Source: Lachnospiraceae bacterium
GTDB taxonomy: Bacteria > Bacillota > Clostridia > Lachnospirales > Lachnospiraceae
NCBI GenBank assembly: GCA_014804675.1
Contig: JAAUZH010000037.1
Coordinates: forward strand, 62,001-126,000
Reading direction: 5' to 3'
Length of the DNA stretch: 64,000 nucleotides
The stretch's first letter is position 1, and every line of letters begins with the position of its first letter. Below the pieces are notes generated by a model. The model did not search any database, had not been told where the DNA came from, and worked only from the letters and a program-made list of their open reading frames with translations. A program made the position numbers and the translations under genes. This document shows, in pieces, positions 16,291-25,667 of this stretch.

Positions 16291-17493
16291 TTATTCTTCC
16301 GCAGTCATATCAATTTCTTCATCAGAAGAACTGCTTTCACCGCCTAAGGTAACGTTGCCATCTGCATCTTTTACCACAATTGCATCCGATTTTTGATCCT
16401 GAATGATACAAATAAAGGTCTTGCCCGGGTTCAACATAATTTCATTCAAATCATCATCATAGTATCTAGTAGGGCTGAAATCACTGGATTTTTTCCAGCG
16501 GATGTGAATTGCCTTACCATTGGTAAAGTAATATCCATCCCGGGTATCGTCATGATCCTGAAATGCCAGATAACCATGGTCGTCTCTTGTTTCATAATAA
16601 GTATTCTGGAAAATAACATTCTTAAAAGCAAGCTGTTGGCCGTTTTCCATATCCGTATGTGCTTTTCCATATTGGTATCTGTAATATAAGCCGTCTTCCG
16701 CATTGTATTCAAACCATGGCTTGTTTACTAAATAACCAGGTTCCATATATGCTGCGTTGATTGCGCTGCTATATTGAGATAAGTCATTTGGGTGGAGATT
16801 GTTGGTAAAATAGAAATGGCCTTCCCGATAGTTGGATGTATGAGTCAGGGAATATCCCTTTTTTTCCACGCCCTTTAAAACATAGGAACCGCCCGTGTAA
16901 GCATTATGTGGTATAACACGATCCGAAGAACGGAAAAATGCGGTACCGTCTAAAGAAGTGCCATCCAGGTTATCCGTGTCCTCCCGTTTCAATACCGAAT
17001 CTACATAAAGCTTTGGACCTCCAAAGTGGCAATAAATAGCATCCCATTCATATGCCCAGTATACAAAATAGTCGCGACAGCTTCTGACAGGTCCGATTTT
17101 TTCAATGTTTTCCCAGTCTTCAAATACCGCAAGTAAACGGGTAATGCTGCCTTCCACTACACATTCATAAATGACACCTGCCTGTGAAATGCCGGAGTGA
17201 GGTATTGCGTCAATAATATTATTGATCATAACGGCTATCGGACGTTTTTGAGCCAGGGATTTATCTATGAATTCGTTGGTAAGCTGGCTGCGTACCATGC
17301 CGGCGGGGATTTCTTCGTCATCCACAAAGCCGGGTTCTTCTGTTTCTGATTCCATAGCAAGATCATCTGCTGTTTCCTGTGTCGGTTCCTGTGCTGTTTC
17401 TGGCGCTTCCTGGGTGGGCTCTTCTTTTCCACAACCAAAAAGAAGAAGCGATGAAGCAAGCACAGTCAATGCTAATACACTTAGTCTCTTCAT
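16291..17493 (-). CDS. DUF3048-family lipoprotein (YerB-like)
   Basis: The 400-residue product has a lipoprotein signal (LLFGC, Cys21), an acidic/Gln-Thr-rich tether to about residue 60, then the two DUF3048 domains beginning 'KRPIAVMINNIIDAIPHSGI' and containing 'GPVRSCRDYFVYWAYEWDAI', both highly characteristic. The family is exported and cell-surface attached; its biochemical role is not established. It is transcribed alone, convergent to the XRE gene, with a terminator between them. Confidence 0.88.
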   Translation of the reverse strand: MKRLSVLALTVLASSLLLFGCGKEEPTQEAPETAQEPTQETADDLAMESETEEPGFVDDEEIPAGMVRSQLTNEFIDKSLAQKRPIAVMINNIIDAIPHSGISQAGVIYECVVEGSITRLLAVFEDWENIEKIGPVRSCRDYFVYWAYEWDAIYCHFGGPKLYVDSVLKREDTDNLDGTSLDGTAFFRSSDRVIPHNAYTGGSYVLKGVEKKGYSLTHTSNYREGHFYFTNNLHPNDLSQYSSAINAAYMEPGYLVNKPWFEYNAEDGLYYRYQYGKAHTDMENGQQLAFKNVIFQNTYYETRDDHGYLAFQDHDDTRDGYYFTNGKAIHIRWKKSSDFSPTRYYDDDLNEIMLNPGKTFICIIQDQKSDAIVVKDADGNVTLGGESSSSDEEIDMTAEE

Positions 17494-17558
17494 TGTAAAT
17501 TTCCTTCCTCATATTCAGCCTGAAAAACAGGCTGTTAGTTAATGCTTCGTAAAGTATA

Positions 17559-18344
17559 TCACGTTTCTTTGGCACCTGCAATTATTTTTGGGATGCCTTT
17601 TAAGTCTGCTGCAATGTCAGTAAAGGAGCTGAAAAAGCTTCCAATGATCAGAGTGGTTTCTGATAAGCACCATAAATCCACCAACGCATCCTTGATACCG
17701 GAAATGCTGTTTCTTGACAAATCTCTGCATTCATTGGAAATAATACAGTCTGGAAAAATCTCCCGGAGCTGTTCCTCTTCAGATAAATCATCTGTTGCCA
17801 GATAAAACATCGTGTCTGGAAAGGCTTCCAATTCCTTTTTCATGGCCTGTACGAAAGCATTGGTAGAGCTGCCGTCTATGGCAGGTTTATTATCGGTGCG
17901 GCGGATATGGACGCCTACCGGGTGGGAGCCAAAGGAATGGGTCAGCTTATTGATTTGAGCCTGTAAAGCTTTTGTAGGAATAAATAAGCCATATTCATGG
18001 CAGGGATAAAAATGCTCCTCGGTGGCAATGTAAATGTTTTTAGGAAGTTTCTTCCGGTAAGCTTCTTCCAATAACCCATCTCCTTTATGAGCCTTAATGG
18101 ACTCATTGGAGATAAAGGAAAAACAGAACTGATACCAGAGCTTTTTCAAATTCCATTTGGAGTAAATATTGATTACCCGAAGCTCCGTGCTGGGAAGGAA
18201 AAGCTCCTCAAAAGGACAGTTTAGTTCCGGATTGTTGAACCAGATAACAGTAAGGCTGTCTCCCCGTTCCTTTGCCAGCATATAAGCGGAATTTATGGCT
18301 CTCATTCTATTGCATAAACCACCAATAGGTTGTATTATTATCAT
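17559..18344 (-). CDS. Fucosyltransferase-like glycosyltransferase
   Basis: The 261-residue protein begins 'IQPIGGLCNRMRAINSA', the GDP-sugar-binding start seen in GT-B fucosyltransferases, and has the peptide motif HIRRTD at residues 146-151, which in NodZ/FUT8/GT11 enzymes contacts GDP-fucose. A C-terminal 'DLWCLSETTLIIGSFFSSFT' corresponds to the last conserved motif ('Dl..ls.cd.vvGt.sS'). It probably transfers fucose or a related 6-deoxyhexose onto a surface glycan. It is transcribed away from the large glycan cluster and has its own promoter. Confidence 0.7.
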   Translation of the reverse strand: MIIIQPIGGLCNRMRAINSAYMLAKERGDSLTVIWFNNPELNCPFEELFLPSTELRVINIYSKWNLKKLWYQFCFSFISNESIKAHKGDGLLEEAYRKKLPKNIYIATEEHFYPCHEYGLFIPTKALQAQINKLTHSFGSHPVGVHIRRTDNKPAIDGSSTNAFVQAMKKELEAFPDTMFYLATDDLSEEEQLREIFPDCIISNECRDLSRNSISGIKDALVDLWCLSETTLIIGSFFSSFTDIAADLKGIPKIIAGAKET

Positions 18345-18386
18345 AATTGGTCTCCTGAAAGCTTATTGTCTTTGCAGACTAAAAAT

Positions 18387-18415
18387 ATTATATACAAAAT
18401 TACAAAGCATGTAAA
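18387..18415 (-). promoter_or_regulatory. Promoter of the fucosyltransferase-like gene
   Basis: On the minus strand TTTACA (18410-18415) and TATAAT (18387-18392) are separated by exactly 17 bp, 43 bp before the start codon. Confidence 0.7.
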
Positions 18416-18467
18416 TAAAAAGCAATTTGGTTTAAGAAATATTAAGAATGTTTAAAGGAAATATATT

Positions 18468-19709
18468 ATGAGGATTCTTCAAATAAATACGGTCAGCGGC
18501 ACAGGCAGCGTTGGACGGATTGCAGTGGATTTATACCGGGTATGCGAAAAAGCAGGACATGCTCCTTATATAGCATTTGGAAGGGGAAAACCTGCTGAGA
18601 AGACGGTTTCTTATAAAATAGGAAACCCTGTGGACTTTTATCAGCATGTGTTAAAAAACTTTTTCCGGGGAGAAAGCGGTTTTGGTTCGGAAGAAAAAAC
18701 AAAAGCATTTCTGGAATGGGTGGACCAGATAGGTCCTGATTTGATTCATCTCCATAATATTCATGGCTTTTATTTGAATGTGGAGATGCTGTTTTCCTTT
18801 TTGAAAAAGAAGAATATACCAGTGGTATGGACACTCCATGACAGCTGGCCCTTTACCGGACATTGTGCTTATTTTGATTATGCAGAGTGTGATAAATGGA
18901 AAACGGGATGTGAAAGCTGTCCGATTCACAGAACGGCTTATCCTTATGCAATTTTTAAAGATAATTCCCAAAACTCCTATTTCAGAAAGAAACAATGCTT
19001 TCAGGGAGTAAAGAATCTGGTTATCGTAACACCCAGCAAATGGCTGGGCGGGCTGGTAAAAGAATCGTTTCTAAAGGAATATCCGGTAAAAGTCATCCCT
19101 AATGGAATCGATTTGGAGAAGTTCTGCCCAATGAAAGAAAAAGAAAAGAAAAAGATTATATTAGGCGTTGCTAACGTATGGGAGGCAAGAAAAGGACTTC
19201 CCTATTTTGAGAAGCTGGCTACACATCTGCCCAAAGGCTATGCAATAAGGCTGGTAGGCGTAAGCAGGTCCCAGGAAAAAAAGCTGTTAAGAAAATTTCC
19301 AAAGGGTGAGATCATCCCTGTTACGAGGACAGAAAGCATAGAAGAACTGGCAGCTCTTTATAACGAAGCAAGTGTATATGTCAATGCCACTTTAGAAGAT
19401 AATTTCCCAACTACGAATTTAGAAGCTCTTGCCTGCGGCACGCCGGTAGTGACCTTTGAAACGGGAGGGAGTCCGGAAGCTTTGAATCCTTCCTGCGGGA
19501 AAGTGGTAAAAAAAGGGAGCTTTGAGAAATTACTGGCTGCAGTGGAGGAAGTTCTTTCTGTGGTGGAGGAACAAAAAATGCATCCGGACAAAGCTGGATA
19601 TTTATATTCTGTGAAAGCCTGCAGGGCAAGAGCTTATACCTTTCAAAAGGAAGAACGGTATGGAGAATATTTGAAGCTGTATGAACAGATAAAGAAAAAG
19701 AAATCATAA
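18468..19709 (+). CDS. GT4-family glycosyltransferase
   Basis: The 413-residue protein has the GT4 plan: N-terminal 'ILQINTVSGTGSVGRIAVDL', a substrate-binding section 'DLIHLHNIHGFYLN' and 'WTLHDSWPFTGHCAYFD', then the donor domain 'VIPNGIDLEKF' and the E-x7-E-like region 'NFPTTNLEALACGTPVV'. The Cys-rich segment 'CDKWKTGCESCPIH' (about residues 143-156) is shared by WcaC/colanic-type GT4 enzymes. It opens the plus-strand glycan cluster; the next gene follows after 12 bp. Confidence 0.88.
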   Translation: MRILQINTVSGTGSVGRIAVDLYRVCEKAGHAPYIAFGRGKPAEKTVSYKIGNPVDFYQHVLKNFFRGESGFGSEEKTKAFLEWVDQIGPDLIHLHNIHGFYLNVEMLFSFLKKKNIPVVWTLHDSWPFTGHCAYFDYAECDKWKTGCESCPIHRTAYPYAIFKDNSQNSYFRKKQCFQGVKNLVIVTPSKWLGGLVKESFLKEYPVKVIPNGIDLEKFCPMKEKEKKKIILGVANVWEARKGLPYFEKLATHLPKGYAIRLVGVSRSQEKKLLRKFPKGEIIPVTRTESIEELAALYNEASVYVNATLEDNFPTTNLEALACGTPVVTFETGGSPEALNPSCGKVVKKGSFEKLLAAVEEVLSVVEEQKMHPDKAGYLYSVKACRARAYTFQKEERYGEYLKLYEQIKKKKS

Positions 19710-19721
19710 CAAAGAAAAAGA

Positions 19722-21911
19722 ATGGAATTGGCAATGGAACAAACAAACCGGCAAAAGAAACAGTTTCATATAGAGCAGGGAGTGCAGATATTTGTGGAAG
19801 CATGTCTGTTTCTATTCTTGATGTTTGTTTTTATAAAGGGTTTTTGGCAGGTGGAAACTACCGGAAGATTTCCCCTATTGGCACTGGCGGGCAGTTTTTT
19901 GTTCCTGTTTTTTTTCTTTTACGGAATGGGCAGGCTGTTTCAGGCAGTGCCGGATGCTCTATTAAAAAAGCTGTTCGTGCTGCAATGTGTACTGATGGTA
20001 CTGGTTCAATTGTTTTTTCTGCTTTATTATAGAAGCCAGTATCTGTGGGATGGAGCCTTTGTAACCGGAGGAGCCAATTCCCTGTTAAGGGATGGGAAGG
20101 TGGCAGGAGAAGCATGGTATTACCTTTCTGTTTATCCAAATCAAAATGGTTTTGTACTGCTTACTATGCTATTGCTAAAGCTTGGCAGATGTCTGGGGTT
20201 AGCAGAAGGGAATCTGCCCTTGTGCTTAAATGCTGTGAATCTGGCTGCTCTGGATATCAGTTTGCTTTTCACTTTGCTTATATGGAGAAAGATAAGACCG
20301 GAAGCTTCTTTCTGTCAGTGGAATCTGCTGCTTCTTTTTTTTAGCTGTAACCCGTTTTTTTATGTGACAGTATCTTATTACTACACCATGACACTATCCT
20401 TGCCATGGTTTATGGGCTTTCTTTATTTTTTCATAAGCATGGGAAAGGGGAAAGAGGATAGCGGTAAGAAGCAGGCATTACGGGCTGTTTTGGCAGGCGC
20501 CTGTTTTGGGATTGGTTATTATCTGCGGGCAACCACAATCATTCCTTTGATTGGCGCCATGATCTGCGGACTTCTGCTGCTGTGGAGGAACAGAACTATT
20601 CTTTCAAAGAATAAGCTGACTGTCTGTATATGCAGTGGCATTACCGCCTGTTTAACTGCCATGTGCCTGCTGTTATTTTTGACTATAACTGGAAATAAGA
20701 TAATCGGAATTGATACGGAGGATACTGCATTTCCGGCAACCCACTGGCTGATGATGTCTCTAAGCGGAGAGGGATTCCACAATGAAGAAGATGAGATGTT
20801 TACGGCAAGTTTTTCTACAAAGGAAGAAAAGAAACAGGCAGTTATGGAAAGACTGACAGAAAGACTGAAGGATATGGGGATTGCAGGCTATATAAAACAG
20901 GCTGGAAAAAAAACCGACCATACTTTTTCCGGAGGGGCAAACAGTTATAAGATGTTTTATGAAAATGCTTTGGAAACGGACAAAGGGTATTCCTATGTGC
21001 TGGGGGAAAAGAGTGAAGGCTTTTTATGCTATGCCCAGGCCTATCATATGCTGGTGCTGTTTCTTATCCTTTTTAGCTTTTCCAAAAAATTCCGTTGGGA
21101 AAGCTTTCTGTTACAGATTATCCTTTTGGGCGCCTTTTTGTTCTATGTATTATGGGAGGCGGCTGCCCAGTATCAGATTCCATTCTTGCTTGTTATGGGG
21201 CTGCTTGGAGCTATAGGGACAGAAAATACAGCTTTGCCCTTCCGGAAGGAAAAAGGGAAAAGGGTCATGTTATTTGCAGGGGTAACGGGCATTGTGCTGT
21301 TTGGAAGCTTTCTTCTTATCAACGTCCGGGCATATACGAAAGAAGTAAGAGAGACAAGCCATCCGGTAGTGACGCAGATGCTGGCAAATGAACCCTTTCA
21401 GGTAGAGGAGCATTTTACCCAAAGCTTTTGCAGTGGACAGCAGTTTAATTATATATTGTTTCAATGGAGGAATCCTTTAGGTAAGGAAAATGATAGTGCT
21501 TATCAGATTACTTTAACCGGAAGTGAATCCGGACTGATTTTTACAGAGCTTCTTTGCCAGCCGGGAGAGGCTTATCAGGGAGGGTTTGAAAAGCAATTTG
21601 AGACAGTGTATCCAAAAGGAAGGGAAACTTTTCTTTTGTGCATAGAAAAGGTAGATGGAAGCCCGGAAAGTTATCTGGAATTTGTTACTTATCGTATGGG
21701 AGGCTATGACAGTTATCCGGCGGGAAGCTGTCTGGAGGAAGGGGAGCGGGACCTGACGTTCCTTGTAACAGAAAAAGCAGGAAAGCCTGTTTTTTCTGTT
21801 ATGGAATATGGGGTTTTTGCAGCAGGTTTTTTCCTGCTCTTCCTATTTTTGGTATTTTGTTGTAAAATAGAAAAGAATGGAAAAGGAAAGGGTTTTTCCC
21901 ATGGCAATTAA
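19722..21911 (+). CDS. GT-C membrane glycosyltransferase (GT39/ArnT-like)
   Basis: The 729-residue protein has a hydrophilic start, about a dozen membrane helices to residue ~520 and a C-terminal extracellular domain of about 170 residues before a final helix. The first outer loop has the acidic site 'YLWDGAFVTGGANSLLRDG', where GT-C enzymes place a catalytic aspartate. Such enzymes take sugar from polyprenyl phosphate on the outer face; the DPM1-like GT2 genes in the cluster could make that donor. The last bases overlap the next gene. ATG 19734 is an alternative start; neither has a strong ribosome site. Confidence 0.7.
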   Translation: MELAMEQTNRQKKQFHIEQGVQIFVEACLFLFLMFVFIKGFWQVETTGRFPLLALAGSFLFLFFFFYGMGRLFQAVPDALLKKLFVLQCVLMVLVQLFFLLYYRSQYLWDGAFVTGGANSLLRDGKVAGEAWYYLSVYPNQNGFVLLTMLLLKLGRCLGLAEGNLPLCLNAVNLAALDISLLFTLLIWRKIRPEASFCQWNLLLLFFSCNPFFYVTVSYYYTMTLSLPWFMGFLYFFISMGKGKEDSGKKQALRAVLAGACFGIGYYLRATTIIPLIGAMICGLLLLWRNRTILSKNKLTVCICSGITACLTAMCLLLFLTITGNKIIGIDTEDTAFPATHWLMMSLSGEGFHNEEDEMFTASFSTKEEKKQAVMERLTERLKDMGIAGYIKQAGKKTDHTFSGGANSYKMFYENALETDKGYSYVLGEKSEGFLCYAQAYHMLVLFLILFSFSKKFRWESFLLQIILLGAFLFYVLWEAAAQYQIPFLLVMGLLGAIGTENTALPFRKEKGKRVMLFAGVTGIVLFGSFLLINVRAYTKEVRETSHPVVTQMLANEPFQVEEHFTQSFCSGQQFNYILFQWRNPLGKENDSAYQITLTGSESGLIFTELLCQPGEAYQGGFEKQFETVYPKGRETFLLCIEKVDGSPESYLEFVTYRMGGYDSYPAGSCLEEGERDLTFLVTEKAGKPVFSVMEYGVFAAGFFLLFLFLVFCCKIEKNGKGKGFSHGN

Positions 21912-22647
21912 GGTATCGGTTATTACAACTACTTATAATGATATAGAGAATCTGAAAAAGACCATAGCCGGTGTGGGTGAACAGGATTATGAGGATATTG
22001 AATACATTATTGTGGATGGTGGCTCTAAAGACGGAACCGTGGAGCTTATAAAGGAGTCCGAAGAATTGTTTCCGGGAGGAATCAAATGGATTTCGGAGCC
22101 GGACCGGGGAATCTATGATGCAATCAATAAGGGAATCTCTATGGCAGAGGGAGACTTGGTGGGATTTGCCTTTGATCAATTTGCAGACAGCCATGTGATT
22201 TCAAAAATGGTACAGGCAATAGAAGAAAGCGGAAGTGACGGTGTTCACGGAAATATTGACTATGTGGATAAAAACGGAAGGATAGTGCGGAAATGGAGAA
22301 TGGGGCAGGGCAGCCTGAAAAGCGGCTGGATGCCCGGACATCCTACTATGTATTTGAAGAAAGAAATATACGATACCTATGGAGTGTATAAGACAGAATA
22401 TAAAATTGCAGCAGATTATGAATTCATGATTCGTATGTTAAAGCAGAAAAAGGTAAAACTAGCTTATATAGATGAAGTGCTGGTATATATGTTTTATGGG
22501 GAAAACAGTACAAGCACCGGAGGATTGTCCAATTATATCGCTTCCTTAAAGGAGGGACACAGAGCTTTGAAAGAAAACGGCATTCATTTTGCATGGGTAA
22601 CGGATTTCTTAAGGACCCTTCGGGTACTAAAACAGTTTCTTGGATAA
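21901..22647 (+). CDS. GT2-family glycosyltransferase
   Basis: A GT-A fold enzyme of 248 residues: 'KVSVITTTYNDIENLKKTI' start, 'IEYIIVDGGSKDGTVELI' and 'EPDRGIYDAINKGISMAEGD', which together are the WcaA/WcaE-type GT2 pattern. A DxD-like acidic pair is replaced by 'HGNIDYVDKNG', as in WcaE relatives. It overlaps the preceding gene by 11 bp; an upstream ATG at 21877 lacks a ribosome site, whereas AAAGGAAAGGG precedes 21901. Confidence 0.85.
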   Translation: MAIKVSVITTTYNDIENLKKTIAGVGEQDYEDIEYIIVDGGSKDGTVELIKESEELFPGGIKWISEPDRGIYDAINKGISMAEGDLVGFAFDQFADSHVISKMVQAIEESGSDGVHGNIDYVDKNGRIVRKWRMGQGSLKSGWMPGHPTMYLKKEIYDTYGVYKTEYKIAADYEFMIRMLKQKKVKLAYIDEVLVYMFYGENSTSTGGLSNYIASLKEGHRALKENGIHFAWVTDFLRTLRVLKQFLG

Positions 22648-22698
22648 GGCATAATTGTCCTTAAGGATGAATATTCAGAAAACAAAACGAGGAATATA

Positions 22699-23388
22699 AT
22701 GAAGAGTTTAGTGATTATTCCTGCTTACAATGAGGAAAAAAGCATACTGAAAACAGTAAACGATATTAAAGAACACGCAAAGAGCTTTGACTATGTCATA
22801 GTAAATGATTGTTCCATGGACAGGACGTTAGAACTTTGCAGGGAGCATGGACTGTGTGTTTTGAACCTGCCTGTAAACCTTGGAATTGGAGGGGCTGTAC
22901 AGACGGGATATTTGTATGCTTATAAAAACGGCTATGACTATGCGGTACAGTTTGACGGAGACGGTCAGCATGATGCCAGCTATCTGGAGGAAATGCGGGA
23001 TTATATGAAAAGCAGAGAGGTGGATCTGCTGATTGGTTCCCGTTTCCTGGAAAAAGAAGGCTTTCAGTCTTCAGGGCTCAGGAGATTTGGCATTCGATAT
23101 TTTTCCCATCTGATTAAGCTTTTGACCGGAGTGAAGATTACAGATCCTACATCAGGAATGCGCATGGCTAACCGCAGCGTTATGGAAATTTATGCAAACT
23201 GCTATCCGAAGGATTACCCGGAACCGGAAAGCGCCGTAGCCATTCTTAACGTTGGAAAGAAAATAGAAGAATATCCGGTGGTAATGAGAGAGAGAGAAGA
23301 AGGGGTATCTTCCATTTCTCCCGTCCGTTCTGTATATTATATGATAAAGGTAACATTAGCTATTTTAGTGGAAGCACTTAGAAAGTAG
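22699..23388 (+). CDS. GT2-family, DPM1-like polyprenyl-phosphate glycosyltransferase
   Basis: The 229-residue protein has the dolichol-phosphate mannose synthase pattern: 'VIIPAYNEEKSILKTV', 'YVIVNDCSMDRT', 'NLGIGGAVQTGYLYA', 'QFDGDGQHD' and 'GSRFLEK'. It lacks C-terminal membrane helices. Such enzymes make a polyprenyl-phosphate sugar that GT-C transferases use outside. It is followed by a small DUF2304 membrane protein, a pairing often seen in Gram-positive glycan clusters. Confidence 0.85.
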   Translation: MKSLVIIPAYNEEKSILKTVNDIKEHAKSFDYVIVNDCSMDRTLELCREHGLCVLNLPVNLGIGGAVQTGYLYAYKNGYDYAVQFDGDGQHDASYLEEMRDYMKSREVDLLIGSRFLEKEGFQSSGLRRFGIRYFSHLIKLLTGVKITDPTSGMRMANRSVMEIYANCYPKDYPEPESAVAILNVGKKIEEYPVVMREREEGVSSISPVRSVYYMIKVTLAILVEALRK

Positions 23389-23397
23389 GAAGCTCTT

Positions 23398-23769
23398 ATG
23401 ATGACTGTAAAAATTCAGATTATTATTGCTATCTGTCTGCTCATTGGACTGTTAGCCATAGTGAACATGATTAGAAGGAGAAGGCTGGAATTAAAGTATG
23501 CGTTGTCCTGGTTAATGGCAATCGTGTTTGTGTTGGTGCTGGACTGTTTTCCCACCTTATTGACCCGGATATCCCGGATGCTTGGTATCTGGGCGCCGGT
23601 AAATATGATATTTTTTCTGGGCTTTTGTTTTTCTTTGCTGATTATTTTTACGTTGACAGTCACCCTTTCCAGAATGTCGGAGAGAGTCAGGAAATTGTCC
23701 CAGGCAGTAGCATTAAATGAAGAAAAAATAGAAAAATTGATGAAGGAAAAAGAGGGAAAAACAACATGA
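23398..23769 (+). CDS. DUF2304 small membrane protein
   Basis: The 123-residue protein has three membrane segments and a charged C-terminal coil. 'RRRRLELKYALSWLMAIVFV' type motif (basic run, then LKYALSWL) and 'DCFPTLLTRISRMLGI' are characteristic of DUF2304. Family members sit next to DPM1-like GT2 genes and may anchor the transferase or assist flipping. The final four bases overlap the next gene (ATGA). Confidence 0.8.
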   Translation: MMTVKIQIIIAICLLIGLLAIVNMIRRRRLELKYALSWLMAIVFVLVLDCFPTLLTRISRMLGIWAPVNMIFFLGFCFSLLIIFTLTVTLSRMSERVRKLSQAVALNEEKIEKLMKEKEGKTT

Positions 23770-24806
23770 AATTATTGATGATCGGTCTTGGAAGCATTGG
23801 ACAGAGACATCTTCGGAATATCAGACGTCTTTACGGAAACAGTGTGGATATTCTTGCTTACCGGGTAAGAGGATTGAAAAGGACCTTTTCCGATGATATG
23901 AAAATACGGGAAAACGTATCCTTGGAGGAAGAATATGGAATTCGTTCTTTTTCCAGTCTGGAGGAAGCTTTACAGGAAAAACCGGAAGCTGCCTTTGTCA
24001 CAAACCCTACCAGACACCATATTCCCTGTGCCATAGCCTGTGCCCGGACAGGCTGTCATATTTTTTTGGAAAAGCCTATCTCGGACAGCCCGGAAGGAAT
24101 CAAAGAGCTGCTGCAGCTGTCAGAGGAAAACAAGATAAAAGTATTTGTAGGATTCCAGAACCGTTTCCATCCCGGAATGAAATATTTAAAGCAGTGTCTG
24201 AATGCAGGTGAGCTTGGTAATATCTTATCCGTCCGGGCAGTAGTGGGGGAACGGCTTACTACTATGCACACCTATGAAGATTATAAGGATACCTATATGG
24301 CAAGAAAAGATTTAGGCGGCGGTGTAGTACTCAATCAGATGATACATGAGCTGGATTACTTGTATGATTTATTCGGAAAGCCGGAAAGCGTTTATGCGGC
24401 AGGGGGAATCAACGGAAATCTGGATATTGATGTGGAGGATAATTGTGAGGCTGTTTATAAGATACAGACGGAGAAAGGAAGCTTTCCGGTTTCTGTACAT
24501 GCCGATTTTTATCAAAGCCCTCCCAGCCGGTTTGTAAAAGTGGTTGGAGAAAAGGGACAGATTACTCTGGACTTGTTAAACGCAACCGTGCTAAAATCCA
24601 TAAATGACAAAACGGAAGAAGTCCGGTTTGAGGATTTTGTAAGAAATGATATGTTCATAGAAGAATTGAAACTGTTTATGGAATGCGTAAAACAGAATAA
24701 AGAGCCGGCGATTTCGCTGAAGGATGGCATTGTCAGCTTTCAGATGGCAATGGCAGCCAAACAGTCTATGGAAACAGGAGGAATAATAAATGACTTCTCT
24801 ATTTGA
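23766..24806 (+). CDS. Gfo/Idh/MocA-family sugar oxidoreductase
   Basis: The 346-residue enzyme has an N-terminal Rossmann fold (GLGSIGQRHLRNIRR), the NAD-site 'FLEKPISDSPEG' with the catalytic-type lysine of the EKP motif and a C-terminal substrate domain with 'GGGVVLNQMIHELDYLYDLF'. It acts on a sugar or nucleotide sugar with NAD(P). It overlaps both neighbours, DUF2304 by 4 bp and the SDR gene by 17 bp, so these are co-translated. Together with the SDR and the CMP-sugar synthetase 18 kb away it suggests a modified acidic sugar, but the substrate is not deducible. Confidence 0.88.
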   Translation: MKLLMIGLGSIGQRHLRNIRRLYGNSVDILAYRVRGLKRTFSDDMKIRENVSLEEEYGIRSFSSLEEALQEKPEAAFVTNPTRHHIPCAIACARTGCHIFLEKPISDSPEGIKELLQLSEENKIKVFVGFQNRFHPGMKYLKQCLNAGELGNILSVRAVVGERLTTMHTYEDYKDTYMARKDLGGGVVLNQMIHELDYLYDLFGKPESVYAAGGINGNLDIDVEDNCEAVYKIQTEKGSFPVSVHADFYQSPPSRFVKVVGEKGQITLDLLNATVLKSINDKTEEVRFEDFVRNDMFIEELKLFMECVKQNKEPAISLKDGIVSFQMAMAAKQSMETGGIINDFSI

Positions 24807-25626
24807 AAAGTTCAGGATTGAAGGACAGGTAATCGTCATTACTGGTGGTGCGGGCCTGATTGGAAGGCGCCATACCGAAGCAGTTTTAGAAGGCGGTGGT
24901 ATTCCGGTGCTTCTGGATATTTTTCCGGAGCCCTTAAAAAGTGTAAAGGAACAGTTTTTAAAGGAATATCCGGAGGCGGTTTTGGAAACCTTTGTGACGG
25001 ACATTACCAAAAAGGAAAAGCTGGAGGAGATAAAAGACATACTGCTGGAAAAGTACGGGCATATTGACGGACTGATTAACAATGCTGCCAACAATCCTAA
25101 GATGGAAGGTGGTTCCAACAATATGGGAGCTATTCAGTTCCACAATCTTCCTCTTTCCATCTGGAATGACGATATGGCAGTAGGGCTTACCGGAGCTTTT
25201 CTTTGTGCACAGGTATTTGGTACAGTGATGGAAAAGCAGGGAAAAGGCGTGGTAATCAATGTGGCATCGGATTACGGAATCATTTCTCCGGATCAGCGGA
25301 TATACAGGAAAGAAGGCATTCCTGAGGAGGAACAGATTATCAAGCCCATTTCTTATTCCGTAGTAAAGCATGGTCTGATTGGGATGACAAAATATCTGGC
25401 AACTTACTGGGCAAAAAAGGGCGTCCGGGTGAATACTTTGTGTCCGGCCAGTCTGGAGAACGGGCAGGCCCCGGAATTTATAGAAAAGATTTCCAATTTA
25501 ATTCCCATGGGAAGGATGTCCAGACCGGAAGAGTATCCGGCAACGGTTTTGTATATGCTTTCCGAAGCAAGCTCCTATATGACAGGAGCTACGGTATTAT
25601 TAGACGGTGGAAGGACAATCTGGTAA
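24790..25626 (+). CDS. Short-chain dehydrogenase/reductase (PtmA-like)
   Basis: The 278-residue protein has the classical SDR elements: TGGAGLIGRRH cofactor loop, 'LINNAANNP', catalytic Ser in 'VINVASDYG', YxxxK as 'YSVVKHG' and 'GATVLLDGGRTIW' at the end. Its overall pattern, with a long insert 'DQRIYRKEGIPEEEQIIKP' before the active-site tyrosine, resembles SDR proteins found next to CMP-nonulosonate synthetases (PtmA type). It starts inside the preceding oxidoreductase gene. Confidence 0.82.
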   Translation: MTSLFEKFRIEGQVIVITGGAGLIGRRHTEAVLEGGGIPVLLDIFPEPLKSVKEQFLKEYPEAVLETFVTDITKKEKLEEIKDILLEKYGHIDGLINNAANNPKMEGGSNNMGAIQFHNLPLSIWNDDMAVGLTGAFLCAQVFGTVMEKQGKGVVINVASDYGIISPDQRIYRKEGIPEEEQIIKPISYSVVKHGLIGMTKYLATYWAKKGVRVNTLCPASLENGQAPEFIEKISNLIPMGRMSRPEEYPATVLYMLSEASSYMTGATVLLDGGRTIW

Positions 25627-25667
25627 GGAGATAAAACAATATAGTAACAGGCAGGGAGAAAAGAAAT